From positions 6,786,501 through 6,850,500 of the forward strand of contig JAVTVJ010000072.1 of the NCBI GenBank assembly GCA_034509425.1: a stretch of 64,000 nt of DNA, in the 5' to 3' direction. The DNA is from Eopsaltria australis. Lineage: Eukaryota > Chordata > Aves > Passeriformes > Petroicidae. Positions 23,501 to 34,229 of the stretch are shown one piece after another. Under the pieces are notes generated by a model that was not told the DNA's origin, ran no database searches, and was given only the letters and a program-made list of their open reading frames with translations. Position numbers and translations under genes: made by a program. Position 1 is the stretch's first letter, and each line of letters starts with the position of its first letter.

Positions 23501-24394
23501 CACAGAGGGCACCGCCTGGGAGTGGGGAGGCTGTGGGGATGATGTGCAGTTCGGCTACGAGAAATCCCAGCAGTTTATGGATGCCAAGAACAAGAAAGGC
23601 AAGAATGACATCCGAGCTCTTATCGACCTGCACAACAACGAAGCCGGGCGCTTGGTAAGGCCCCTGCACTCCCTGTCCCCTGCACCCCCTCTGCCCCTAC
23701 CCAGCCCTCCACCTTCAGTGTCCCCAAGCCCTGTACCTGCACCAGCTTTGGCGGAAATACGACCCAATATCTTTTGGGTATCCTTTGCAGGTGCTTTGGA
23801 AACCCCCGGGGGCACTCTCCTCCCCCAGCCCCTCCCCCGGGCCAGGGCAGCACCAAGAGGCAGGGTTTTGGCTGGGGGTGCTGGGCAGCGAGAGAGGGAG
23901 CGGAGGGCTGAGCATCGCTGTCTCTCCCGCAGGCGGTGCGCAGCTACATGAGGACAGAGTGCAAATGCCACGGGCTGTCGGGCTCCTGCACCCTGCGGAC
24001 CTGCTGGAGGAAGATGCCCCATTTCCGTGAGGTGGGGGATCGCCTGCTCGAGCGCTTCAATGGGGCTTTCAAGGTGATGGGAGGCAACGACGGGAAAACC
24101 CTCATCCCGGTGGGTGACAACATCAAGCCTCCCGACAAACAGGACCTCATCTACTCGGCCGACTCACCCGATTTCTGCTCGGCTAATCGTAAGACAGGCT
24201 CGCTGGGGACCAGGGGCCGTGTCTGCAACAGCACAGCCATGGACACGAGTGGGTGCGACCTGCTGTGCTGCGGGAGAGGGCACCGGGACGAGACGGTGGT
24301 GCTGGAGGAGAACTGCCTTTGCCGCTTCCACTGGTGCTGTGTGGTGCAGTGCCGCAAGTGCTCCGTCCGTCAGGAGCTCAGCCTCTGCATCTGA
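12061..24394 (+). CDS. WNT6: WNT6, secreted Wnt ligand (complete, 4 coding exons, 353 aa)
   Basis: Coding exons 12061-12137, 20246-20466, 23353-23654 and 23933-24394 join in phase to give 353 residues. Residues 1-24 form a signal peptide. The mature protein has 24 cysteines, an N-glycosylation site in RRWNCTS (N85) and a second NST in exon 4. The thumb motif CHGLSGSC carries the Porcupine-modified serine (S216 by family analogy). The C-terminal FHWCCVVQC finger ends at LCI-TGA. Strong identity with remembered mammalian WNT6 (ICRK.KRLAG, LEENCLCRFHWCCVVQC) separates it from other Wnts. Known role: secreted ligand for Frizzled/LRP signalling in epithelial and mesodermal development. At 353 residues it is about 12 shorter than human, mainly in the variable proline-rich linker in exon 3. 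WNT10A follows in the same orientation 10.6 kb downstream. Confidence 0.97.
12505..12900. promoter_or_regulatory. candidate intronic enhancer block, WNT6 intron 1
   Basis: The low-GC stretch includes caaatttaattaaaag (12518-12533), tatttaaatctattaag near 12725 and attcattatctg near 12816. It contains several homeobox-type cores and lies 0.4 kb inside the intron. It is non-coding and conservation is untested. Confidence 0.35.
17950..18250. promoter_or_regulatory. CpG-bearing conserved-looking block in WNT6 intron 1
   Basis: A CpG-rich core is flanked by AT-rich segments (gaaattaatatcgcgc near 17962; gtttttatatgagtacaaag near 18210), unlike the CpG-depleted intron around it. It may be an enhancer or an alternative promoter. 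No WNT6 coding exon with a matching frame is seen here. Confidence 0.35.
20246..20466 (+). CDS. WNT6: WNT6 coding exon 2
   Basis: The exon is 221 nt, with acceptor TGCAG (20241-20245) and donor GTAAGG (20467). It encodes the start of the mature ligand, four conserved cysteines and the N-glycosylation site. Confidence 0.96.
20467..23352 (+). other. WNT6 intron 2 (2.9 kb)
   Basis: Apart from the TG microsatellite nothing is recognised. Frames of 90-310 codons are GC-driven and carry no known domain. Intron 3 (23655-23932) is only 278 bases. Confidence 0.7.
20567..20597. repeat. (TG)n microsatellite in WNT6 intron 2
   Basis: About 15 perfect TG copies, 100 bases after exon 2. Confidence 0.95.
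23353..23654 (+). CDS. WNT6: WNT6 coding exon 3
   Basis: The exon is 302 nt, with acceptor CTGCAG (23347-23352) and donor GTAAGG (23655). It begins DIRETAF and contains GELLQCGC, WEWGGCGDD and LHNNEAGR. The variable linker between GCELTRS and WEWGG is short. Confidence 0.96.
23933..24394 (+). CDS. WNT6: WNT6 coding exon 4 with stop
   Basis: The exon has 154 codons including TGA. It carries the palmitoleoylated hairpin, the SPDFC block and the cysteine-rich C-terminal finger. Acceptor CCGCAG precedes it. Confidence 0.97.
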   Translation, partial: AVRSYMRTECKCHGLSGSCTLRTCWRKMPHFREVGDRLLERFNGAFKVMGGNDGKTLIPVGDNIKPPDKQDLIYSADSPDFCSANRKTGSLGTRGRVCNSTAMDTSGCDLLCCGRGHRDETVVLEENCLCRFHWCCVVQCRKCSVRQELSLCI

Positions 24395-24606
24395 CAGCCT
24401 GGGATCAGGCGAGGACAATTTGGGAGGCCACCTCCAGGCTCTCAAGGCCCCCCTGGGACAGAGACAGGTGGAGCCAGTGGCAGGGTCAGCGTGGGTGAGC
24501 TCAGCTCTGCGCTCCCGGGAGTCCTGGCTTCCCCAGAGGGCAGCACGGGGCTGCCCGGCATCCCCACGGCCCCCGTGGTGGGAGCTGTGGGCACAGAGCT
24601 TCCACT

Positions 24607-24612
24607 AATAAA
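24607..24612 (+). other. WNT6 polyadenylation signal AATAAA
   Basis: A canonical hexamer 213 bases after the stop codon, giving a short 3'UTR of about 0.23 kb. Confidence 0.8.
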
Positions 24613-24630
24613 GCTATTTAAAGCCAGTAT

Positions 24631-26860
24631 GCCACAGCGCTTCCTGGGAAGGGCTGGGAAGCGCTGACCACCGTACTGGGATGGCACTAGCCAGAGCTGT
24701 CCTGCCCCAGCTGTGAGTCTCAGTCAGTCACACTCCTTCCAGCCTCTGGCCCTGCTGGCACCTGTGGCAAAGTCCAGCTCATTTTGTATCTACTCTCTGA
24801 TTTTCTCTGTGGTTGTCGAGCCTGGAGGTGTGTGTGGAAGAGGGCGAGCACTCTCCTGCCCTGCTTTGCTGCTTCCACTGTGTGAGTGCTCTCCTGCCAT
24901 CCTGACCCCCAGCTGTCATTTCTTGGGGTGCCAGTTTGTGTCCCACCACCATCTGACCTGGGATGTTTGCATCCCACAGTGCCGCCACTCATGCCTCATG
25001 CTGGAGGCATATCTAGCTGCCCTGACACCATGGTGATGTGCTCTGAGTTTCTTGAAGGGATCCTGTGTTCTTTTCACTCCAGCCACTTGCACTGCAGTCC
25101 CTGCTGCAGAGCCTGGCACACAAACCCTGGACAGCGCTGACACTGTTGGCTTGGTGGCATGCAAGGCATTCACTTGGCATGCCATGGGCCACGTGCAACC
25201 CCACCTGGATGGCAGGGTGCCAGGCATGTATGTCTTGATAACCTGATCAGCCTGTGCCCCTCATGGACAAACACAGCGTGAGGAGCAGCCTGCCTGGCTG
25301 CCCAGCAAGGCAGCTGCCAAGCCTCTGTTCCAGGGGCTCCAGGGATTTCTGAGGGGGTCCCTCCCATGCTGCAAGGAGCCCACAGGAACTGGTTTCTCCA
25401 GGGTTACCCAGCACAGGGGTTTGGGTAGCTGCAGAGGGGAATGTGTGTGTGTGCCGTGCCTGCTCAGCTGGCAGTGCCCCACTGGGCTGAGGAGCCCCAG
25501 AGGGATGTCAGCAGGGTGAGAGCCTGGGCAGAGAGGTCCATGCTCCTGTGCCTGCCCTCCACTTTGCAGCAATGCTGGACACTGGGGGCTTTCCTGTCTG
25601 CCCCTCTTCAAGAGAACTCTAAGCTGAGGTGGCTGAAATGGGCAATGCCCCATGTGCTGGGTACTGCCAGGCAGGGTAAAAACAGAGCTCACAATGCTGG
25701 GCAGGCTGCAAGGCAAGGGAGACTGCATGGGGTGCTGGAAGTGCCTCCCACGGGTCCTTCCTCACCCGCCCCAGGCAGCCAGCAGGGAAGGGCAGGAGAA
25801 GCAGGGTGCTGGTGAACCATTAACTTGGCCCAGCAATCACTGGGGAGGGAGTCTCCAAATCTGTCAGCTGCAGCTTTGCAGCTGGAAATTCCCTTCTGAC
25901 TTGGCCACAGTGGTGCTGGGAGAAGGGAGGCACACAGGGCTCCTGGGAACTCCTGTCACACATGGATGGGTGTGAGCAGGGTAGGGTGGGTGCAGGGAAG
26001 GTACCTGTGCATGCAAGCAGCCTGGTGTGTGTGCATGCACAGGTAGCGTGTTTATGCTTGTTCATGACCATGTGTGTGCATGTGAGCTTGTATATACACG
26101 CATCACTGTGTGTTTGAGCCCCTCGTGGGTGTGTAAATTAGTTGGCCCATGTATCTCCTTGCATCTCTATGAATACACAGCAAATTTCCAGGGTATGTGT
26201 GTCAGTGAGACTGTCCCCATGTGTGCCTGTGTGAGAGTATGCTTGCATGTCTTACTGTGTTTCCTCTGTGTGGGTGCAAAATGGTCCTCCAGGAAGGGAG
26301 CTGGAGAGTTGCAGGAGCTGTGTGCTGGAAGATGTGGGGAGCTGCTCCGTAGGCTCTGCAGGTCCCTCTGGGTTGGATGCACCTGAGCACACCTGACTGC
26401 CTGTCAGGAGAGGTCAGTTCAGGCAGGTCCCGTGAAACTTTAGGTCACCCCTGATGTCCTCTGGAACCATAGCTGAGACCACCTGTAAACCCTCTGGACT
26501 GGCTCAGTGTTCTAGAGAGGGTTGAACAGCCAGCAGAGCCCCCTAGAAATCTCCACAGCTCCCCAAGAGCTCCCCATCCAATAGGACCTCACCCCAGACT
26601 CCTAACACACCCCAGCAGTCCCTAAGGGCAGTTACTCCCCAGAAGTGCCCCAGGAGTCCCCGAGATTCCTAGAGATCCTGGAGCCATCCAGCCCTCAGGG
26701 AACCTGCTGAACCGCTCAAGACCCAGCAGCTCGTGGCCTGGGGGGCGCAGCATCCCCGCCGTCGCTGTGGCAACCCGGGATGCGGGGCGGGGCGGGCGGC
26801 GCGGCGGCAGGAGACCGCCAGGGGGCGCTGCGGCACGGCTTGGGGATCCTGGGAGTGGGA
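24631..26860. other. WNT6-WNT10A spacer, part 1
   Basis: No gene is recognised. The interval 26025-26260 is a degenerate TG/CA-rich tract, and a small CpG-rich patch sits at 26735-26850 just before the pentamer array. Confidence 0.5.
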
Positions 26861-26861
26861 A

Positions 26862-26960
26862 TGGGGATGGGATGGGATGGGATGGGATGGGATGGGATGG
26901 GATGGGATGGGATGGGATGGGATGGGATGGGATGGGATGGGATGGGATGGGATGGGATGG
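26862..26960 (+). repeat. (TGGGA)n pentamer array, G-quadruplex-prone
   Basis: About 19 almost perfect copies of TGGGA give a run of GGG tracts separated by only two bases on the plus strand. Open frames through it (Met-Gly-Trp-Asp repeats) are artefacts of the array. Confidence 0.95.
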
Positions 26961-27050
26961 AGGGAGGGAGGGGATGGAGGGGTGCATGGGGAATATGGGA
27001 ATGGGAACGGGAATGGGATGGAAGGATGCACAGGGAACTTGGGAGTGGGC

Positions 27051-27150
27051 ATGTGGCTTAGTGGTGAACATGGCAGTGTGATGTTTACAGTTGGACTCGA
27101 TGATCCTAGAGGTCTTTTCCGAGCTAAATGATTCGATGGCTCTGTGAATG
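27051..27150 (+). mobile_element. CR1 LINE 3'-end fragment, sense
   Basis: The sequence TTGGACTCGATGATCCTAGA, then GGTCTTTTCC and AAATGATTCGATGGCTCTG, matches the characteristic CR1 3' terminus with its degenerate ATTCTATG-type tail. Only the last 100 bases or so survive, the usual 5' truncation of CR1. Confidence 0.8.
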
Positions 27151-27480
27151 TGGCTGTGCATGGGGGCTTGTGGAGGTTCATTGGGTTGTGGCTGTGCTTG
27201 GGGGAGCTGCTCATGTGGACGTGTGTGCATGGGGGGGGGGGGTGTATGGGTGTGCACAGGACTGAACTTGGGAGAATGGGCATGGGAGTGTGTGTGGGAG
27301 TGTGTACAAGCCCCTGATTCCCATCCCTGTGCTCCTGTGGTCAGTGGTCAGGCAGGACTGTGCTCTGGGGGGCTGCTGAAAGCCAGGGGTGCACAAAGGT
27401 GGCTGTGTGGGTGCAAGGAGTACTTGGAGAGTCTGGGGGGTGTAGCTGTAGACGTGCGTGTGTAGCCCAGATCCCTGCTA
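27151..27480. other. TG/G-rich degenerate tract
   Basis: A stretch dominated by GTGTG and GGG motifs with a G12 run at 27231-27242. No gene is seen. Confidence 0.6.
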
Positions 27481-27815
27481 CTGCACAGTTTACATTGCAA
27501 AACTTTCAGGATCTTCCCAAGGGAAAAAGAGGAAGTTTATAATAATTGGGTAAAAAAAAAAAAAAGATAGAGAGAGAGAATCCCAGACCCCTGTAATGTT
27601 AATGACTTTTTTTTTTTTTTTTTTTTACATTTTCTTTCCAAATGGGAAGAATGCAATTTTCCCTTCAATTCCCCAAGTTGAAAACAGCTGGACAGATTAA
27701 TTCAATCAAACTTGAAAAAGAAAATCCCTCTGGACTAAGACCAAAAATAGAATATTTTTGCCCCCAAAAAAGAAGCACTTTAGGAAAGTTTGGAGTAATG
27801 CAGATAGCCCAAAGA
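27481..27815. promoter_or_regulatory. AT-rich, conserved-looking island between WNT6 and WNT10A
   Basis: An AT-rich segment sits in a GC-rich spacer, with A14 (27552-27565) and T20 (27607-27626) runs and homeodomain-type cores such as agattaattcaatc. It could be a distal enhancer or an old, eroded retroposon; the sequence does not decide. Confidence 0.3.
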
Positions 27816-30800
27816 GAGGGAGGCTGAGAAACCTGGATACCAACTCAGCCAAGCTGAGTGGATAGGCTTGGACGGTGGCACCCAAAAACTGTCAAACCCT
27901 TTTCCTGTGGCTGCAGTTCCTCTGCCTGCTCACTGCTTGTCGCTGGGCAGGGGCTGCCCGGCCAGCAGCAGAGCTGGGTTCTGGCCAGGGCTCCTGCCTG
28001 CCCAGCCCTGCTCTCCCGGGAGGCCTCTAACCCTCCTTCTCCAGGCTCTGCTGCTCCCTCCAGGGAGCTGCCTGTAACTGTCCTCTGTCTTCTCTCCATT
28101 TCTCAGTGACAGATGTCACCCAGGCAGCCATGAGGACACATCAACCCCAACTTGTCCAGAAGGGCCTGGCTCATCCCTGCCCATCACGGAGGTTCTGCTG
28201 ACCCAATCCAGCTCCTCCCGGCCCTGCCCTGTTTCTGGGACTCCAGTGTGTGCAGTGGCTGCCTCTGGAGTGGGGGACATTGGTACTGGGGGATGTCCAG
28301 GCCAGCTCTGGTGCAGCAGCTCCAAGCACTGAAGCAAGGGAATATGTTGGGACCCAGGGTACCTAAATCAGAGTGCAGAGAGTGGGCGTGAGCCCTCAAG
28401 GATCCGGAGCTGGGTGCACAAGGACCCCAGACATGCTATTTGGCGACACTGCCTTATGAACACGAGGGGTCTGTGTATTTCCTTCTCCTGTCAGACCCTC
28501 TCCAACACTGGTGTCTGGTCCCTGCTCTGTCCACATCACTCCAGCATCCTGGGACTGGCTGTGCTGGGCTGGCACACACTAAGAGGTGTTTGTGAGTGCA
28601 GCAGGCTCTGGAGGCTGTCAGGGAGCTGCCTGACACCAGGGCACCCCTTAGCCTCCCCACCCCAGAGGAAGGGCAGAGCAGAGGCTCCCTCACTCCTGGG
28701 TCCTGTTTCTGCCAACATCTCACTTTATCCAAGTGTCTTCCACTCCATGGCCTCATTATTTACCCTGTAACAAAGGCAGCAGCCGTCCTCCATCTCTAGG
28801 GAGGGGGATCTGCCTATGCACACCCCTGGAAGGCAGAGCTGCAGGAAAAGTGATTGCTGAGGTAGCTTCATGCCCTGATCACTCCACATGGGGACCAGCA
28901 CCTCCCATCTATTCTTGTGGCTGTGCATCCCTCCCCACAGGAGGCACCTGGAGCAGCCCTGCACAGATGTGCTCGGGCAGTCCTATCCAGCCACCTCCCT
29001 ACTGCCTCAGCCAGCAGCCTGGCCCTTTGGGGCCATGCTCTCCTTGCCAAAGGCAGTGCAAGGGTTGAGATCCCCCATCGTGGTCATGAGGTGTCCCCCC
29101 ATACAGCCAATCCCTGTAGTGTGTGGGAGCCAGCGTGCATGGGGGCTTGCTCCAGCCCCATGGGCTTCAACCCCTTCCTTGCACCCCACTGTGACGGAGG
29201 CACCCTCTGCCAGGTGCTGGGAGGAGGATGAAGAAGGAAATCTGCCCCACTGCAAGGATGCTCCCAGGGATGGCCAGAGGCGGCCAGGTCCTGCCTTTCC
29301 ACCCTGACGCGAGGGCAGCGTGGCTGAGTGCTGGTGCTGGCACTCACCCACTGCCCCGGGCCCTGCCAGCGCCCCAGCCCTGGGCAGCTGGGAGGACTGG
29401 CCGGGCTGGACCAGTGGCCGTGTGGTTGGTCCTGAGTCACATCGAGCAAACTCGGGCAGGCTGTGGGGTGTGAGCCAGCGAGAAGGCAGTGATGCTGGGG
29501 GCTCCAGAGCTGCTGGGCTGGGGAAGTTTGGCATGGTGACTAATGCTGCCACAAAAGGCAGGGTCACCCTGACCCCACACCCAGCCCTGACTCACGTAGC
29601 TGTCACTCCAGTCCCATGGGTCCTGCCGGGCAGGGGCGTGAGGAGAGCTGTGCTTCAGGATGTCAGAAGCTGGGTAAGTGGATGGCTGCATGGGCTCCCA
29701 GCAAACCTCCCCTTCCTCCTCCTTCTCCTCATCCAAACTGGCCTGCGTGCCCCACTCTGGACTGCAAGCAACACAGATCCCAGCACTCTTCCTCTCTGAC
29801 TGCCAGGTCCTGGTGGTGTCAGGCTGAACATATCTCCTGGTTCTTCTCCACCTCTGTCCATTCTCCTGCTTCCCCTCACTTAAAGATTCTCCAGAGCTTC
29901 CCCCTGCACCCCTTCAGCCCCACTCTGTGTCATCAGAGCTGCCTCATCTTCCCACACCTGCACACACAGACTGGCTTGCCCTGGTGGTCCCAGAGGCCAT
30001 CAGCCCCTCCAAGGCTGCAGCATGGCCAGGATTGTGCTTGTCCAGAGCAGGCTGTTCTCCCTCTGTACTGCCTTCTGGTCACATCTGTGGGCCCATGGCC
30101 AGTCTGTAAGAACAAGTAGGAGCAGCACGATACGCACAGAGATCTCAAGCCCTGCCTTTTCCTGCCATGAATTTCCAGTAGGTCATCCAGAACTTTAGAG
30201 AGGCTGCATGACTGTCCAGGACACAGGCCTTGGAAGCTGCTTATCACAAGGCAGAAGGGGCTAGAGGAGGGCATATGCCTGGAGGAAGGGGGGAACAGAG
30301 CCAGCAAGTTATGGGCTGAGTGCTGAGGTGCTGGAAAGGAGTTCGGATGGAGATGACAACAGAAGAGCCAGCCCCATTCTCCCAGGGGTGTGGAGCCTGT
30401 GGCGTGGGGTGCTGGCAGGACCTGCTCCTGCACAAAGGAAGGGGAACAGAGCAGGCAAAGTGTAGGCAGCCTGAGGGCTGGGCAGGAGTGTGCAGTGTAA
30501 GAGATGGAGGGATGGCAAGAGGGATGGAAAGACAGAGACAGGAGGATGGAGGGAAGGGAGGATGGAGAGGAAGAGGTATGGATGCTTCCCCAGTCCCCTG
30601 CACAAAGCACATTCTGGGGCATTGTGTAACCTGCCGACAGAAGGGACCTGCCTGGGTGCTTTGGACGGGGCAGAGGAGCTCCAGGGGAGGTTCCCACAGT
30701 GCCTTGCACCAGGGACTTCCCCATCCCCTTTTGTTCGCTGGTTTTGGGAAGCAACCACCTCCATTCCAGCTCTGACAGCATCCCAGATCCCTTCCTGGTC

Positions 30801-33000
30801 TCTGCAGAGTGCGGGTCTAGGCTGAGTGGTGCTGGAGGTGCGACAGAAGCTTGGAGGTGACAGGTCCCATGACCCACTGATGCTGGGGGCCTGCAGTAGG
30901 AATAAGAACGGATGCAGTGCTCTCAGAAAGCTCAGCTTTTTGCCCTGAGCTTTGATGGTCCCATCAGCACCAAAGCATCCTCCACCAGCCTCTCATGCCT
31001 GGCTACACCCATCCCTGCTCAGAGGGGCCAGGTCCTGTTCTCCATCCCCCAGTTCCCCAGGCCACAACAGGTGCTTAATCTTGTGCTTAAGGGCTTTGCC
31101 GGTATGATGCAGAAGAAAGGCTGGAGCAAAAGGCTCACCTGGCTCCTCTTCAGCCCCAGGACATTACTGGGACGTGAGGAAACAGGTCCCCCCGTGCTTG
31201 CTCCTGCTGTGAGCACCGGGACTGTGGTACACAGTGGCTGGTCTCCTCCCCAAGTCAGCAGGAGCGTGTGAGTGAGACACCCGCTCTTGGAAGTGATTAT
31301 GTCATTAAGGGCTGGAGGAGGATGAAAGCGTTTCTCCTCTGATTTTCCTTGGCATTTATTTGTGCACAGGATCCTAATGAACATACAGACATCTGTGCTC
31401 CTGAAGCCTGGAAGCAAGGGTCCCTTCCCACAGGGAAGGAGCTTCTGGTAGGAAGGTGTCCAGCTTTCACCGGGGGATCTCTGGTGGGTCCAGGCTGAGG
31501 GCAGCACATGCCTGGGTGTAATCCCTGGGGTGGCCCGAGAAAGAAAGGGATGCTGAGGACCTGCTGAAGACATCTGAGCCAGGAAGCTGCCTGGAAGAGG
31601 AGGCTGTTCCTCTGCCCTCCCCCCGCCTGCAAGGTGGGGGTTCAGACAGTCTGTTCCAGGATGTAAAGGGGAAACTCAACACAGGAGCCAGGTCTTGTGT
31701 GGGAGGAAGTGGAGAGGGTGGCAGCAATGGCTTCTATGTTAGGGACCAATGTGTGTCATGTCCACAAGTCTGCTGGTGTGCTCTGCCCAACCTTGACACC
31801 ACACCTCTGACCACCAGTCTGCACCTCTGCCTCCTTTGGCGGCAGGTGACTAAAGGGTGTCCTGACACCGTTCCCAAACTCCTGTGGGACACTGCCCATC
31901 ATTTGCTGGGTGCTGGGGGACCCAGGAGGGCAGCAGCTATGGAGGAAGTGATGAATGCTGGGTGATGCTGTGCCAGGGACCCCTCTGTATTCTCAGGCCT
32001 TTGCCTGAGGGAGAGAAGGCTCTGCACCCTTGCCTCTTGCTAAACTGTGTGGGCAAGGAGGTTGCAGGGTAGATGCTGGCTCTGTACCAGTGTCCTGCAC
32101 ACAGGCTAAACCCACTCAGGAGCAGAGCTGGGGACAGGAAAGCAGCCAGCAACTTCAAGATTACAAAAGGAACCTCAGTGGTGATGCCACACTGCTGCAC
32201 CCAGAGGGAATGGGCACATTCTTAGGGCCCACTTCCAGACTGCAACTAATTTTCCAGAGGGAGCGCATTTTCCTCTCCGGTGCAAACAGGAACAATCACA
32301 CGAGCAGAGAAGGCAGCCCCTGCCAGTGCTGCTGTGCTGGTGGGGAGATGCACAGTGGCCGCCTGGTGGAGAGTGTTTTGCCAGCTGCCGGGCAGCTGTT
32401 TATGGCACCCAGCCCGGGGTGGGCTGTGGTGGCTGGGGGTAGTGGGGGCCTGCCATCCCCCAGCACCCGAGTGAAAGCCCCTAACCCCATAGTGGGTACC
32501 CAAACTTAGGGGACACCAAGTATCCCCATGACTGGGAAGAGGCTACGTTGGGACAGATCTCATTTGCTGAGACCCCAGTGAGCCTGGGCTTTTCCAGGGC
32601 CACCCTCCTGTCCCCAAGGAAGCAGCAGGAAGACACAGGGATAACCTGCAAGGCCACTGCACATCTCCCAGACGAAAGATACCCTGCCCATCAGGAATCC
32701 ATGAAGGTAAGGGGTGCCCAAGAACTAAACTGGTGGTGCCAAGGAGGTGGGCAAAAACTGGGTGCCCAACCTGAGAGCTCATGGGCAACTGAGGCTGGGA
32801 GTGCTTGGTGGCCCTGCTGAGGAAAGGCAGAGCCACATCCACAGCTTCTCCACAGGCACTGGTCCTGCAGCACTGCTCTCCTGGCATTGGCTTAGGGGAA
32901 CCCAAAATGAGGCTGACACACGGGATGTACGTGGCCATTCTCCATGCCCACACGCACAGAGTCACACCCCCAGCATGAGCCACTCCTGCTCATGCCCCTG
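27816..33000. other. WNT6-WNT10A spacer, part 2
   Basis: Five kilobases of unique sequence without recognisable exons, tRNA or element. A purine-rich GGATGGA-like degenerate repeat lies at 30500-30585. Frames of 150-314 codons here show no domain and no consistent splice structure. Confidence 0.5.
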
Positions 33001-34220
33001 TGCACACTGACAGGCACCCACACGCCTCGCACCACCAGGAATGCCTTCCTGCACAACCACAGCTCGTGCCAGCACCCCCTGTGCTGTCCCCATGTGCACA
33101 CCCTGATACTTCTATGAATCCCCAGCATCCCCTGCACACCCCACAGCACAGGGACACTCACCCCACTCCTCCACGCTATGCACAGCCCTGTCCCCATGCT
33201 CCCTCACTCCATGCCCCATGTATTTCCTGTCTGCCAGTACCCACACTCCCCACGCGCCCCAAACCATGTACTCTCTCCATCCCCATTAACACTTACCCAT
33301 GCCCCCATACCCTGCCTATTCACCCTACACCTCAGTCACATTCATTCCACACTGTCCACACTTGAGCACACTGCACACACTCACCTTACACCCCATTCAC
33401 ATTCGCCCCACACCCAGGGCGCACAGGCATTGGGGCTGAGAACAATCAGCCTCAACACTCCACGCATGCTCATGCTCACCACTCACCTTTTCTCTGTACT
33501 CCGTGCACACCCACCCCATGCCATGCACCCTCACGCCATACCCAGTGCCTGCTCACATCCCCCATGCCCTACGCACTTACCCCCACACCGTACACACATC
33601 ACACCCCATGCACTCCCGCCCCTGCCATGCACACTCACCTGTTCGCTGCTTTCTCACCGTGCTCGGCTACAAGGGTTCCCCGTACTCATGCATGCTGTGC
33701 ACACTCACCCATGTCCCACACACACTCACCCATGCCATGCACCATCACCCTACACCCTGTGTCCTCACCTACACCTGGTGCCCTCTCACGCCGAGCACAT
33801 TCACTCCACACCTGGTGTACGCTTATCCCATGCCATGCACATTCACCCATACTCTGTGCACACTCTGCTTCCTTTTGCATACCACTAAACCCCACGCCCA
33901 CAGCACCTTTCCCCCATGCCCTGAGCATACTCTCCCCAGCACCATGTACTCCCCCAAATCCCCACGGATATGGTCCCACACCATGCACACTCACCTCCCA
34001 CCCCAGCACAGTCCCCCATACCGTTTGTACATGCCCATGGGCCACGTACACCCAGCTGTCCCCGCGCTCCAGACCCACGCCGCACATGCTCACCCCACAC
34101 CACGAACACTTACCCTGCACCCTGCGCTCACTGCTCCGCGCTAAGCATTCCCACCACACACACTTCTCCGCGCTGTGCCCCTTACCCCACACACCGTGCC
34201 CACTCACCCACGCTACGCCC
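33000..34220. repeat. CA-rich degenerate minisatellite upstream of WNT10A
   Basis: About 1.2 kb of imperfect units around CCCATGCCATGCACACTCACC, very poor in G on the plus strand except in CpG/TpG positions. It gives long open frames (up to 521 codons) on both strands that are repeat artefacts. It ends where the WNT10A CpG island begins. Confidence 0.7.
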
Positions 34221-34229
34221 ACCCCACGC

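Noticed and set aside
26733..27131. Frames encoding Met-Gly-Trp-Asp repeats
   Set aside because: Direct translation of the (TGGGA)n array in all three plus frames; not a protein gene.
29933..30877. 314-codon minus-strand frame in the WNT6-WNT10A spacer
   Set aside because: Ser/Pro-rich translation with no domain; overlaps a GGATGGA-type simple repeat.
30950..30956. Isolated CTTTGAT cores (also 50978-50984)
   Set aside because: Single 7-base TCF/LEF matches are expected by chance at this sequence length and have no supporting neighbours.
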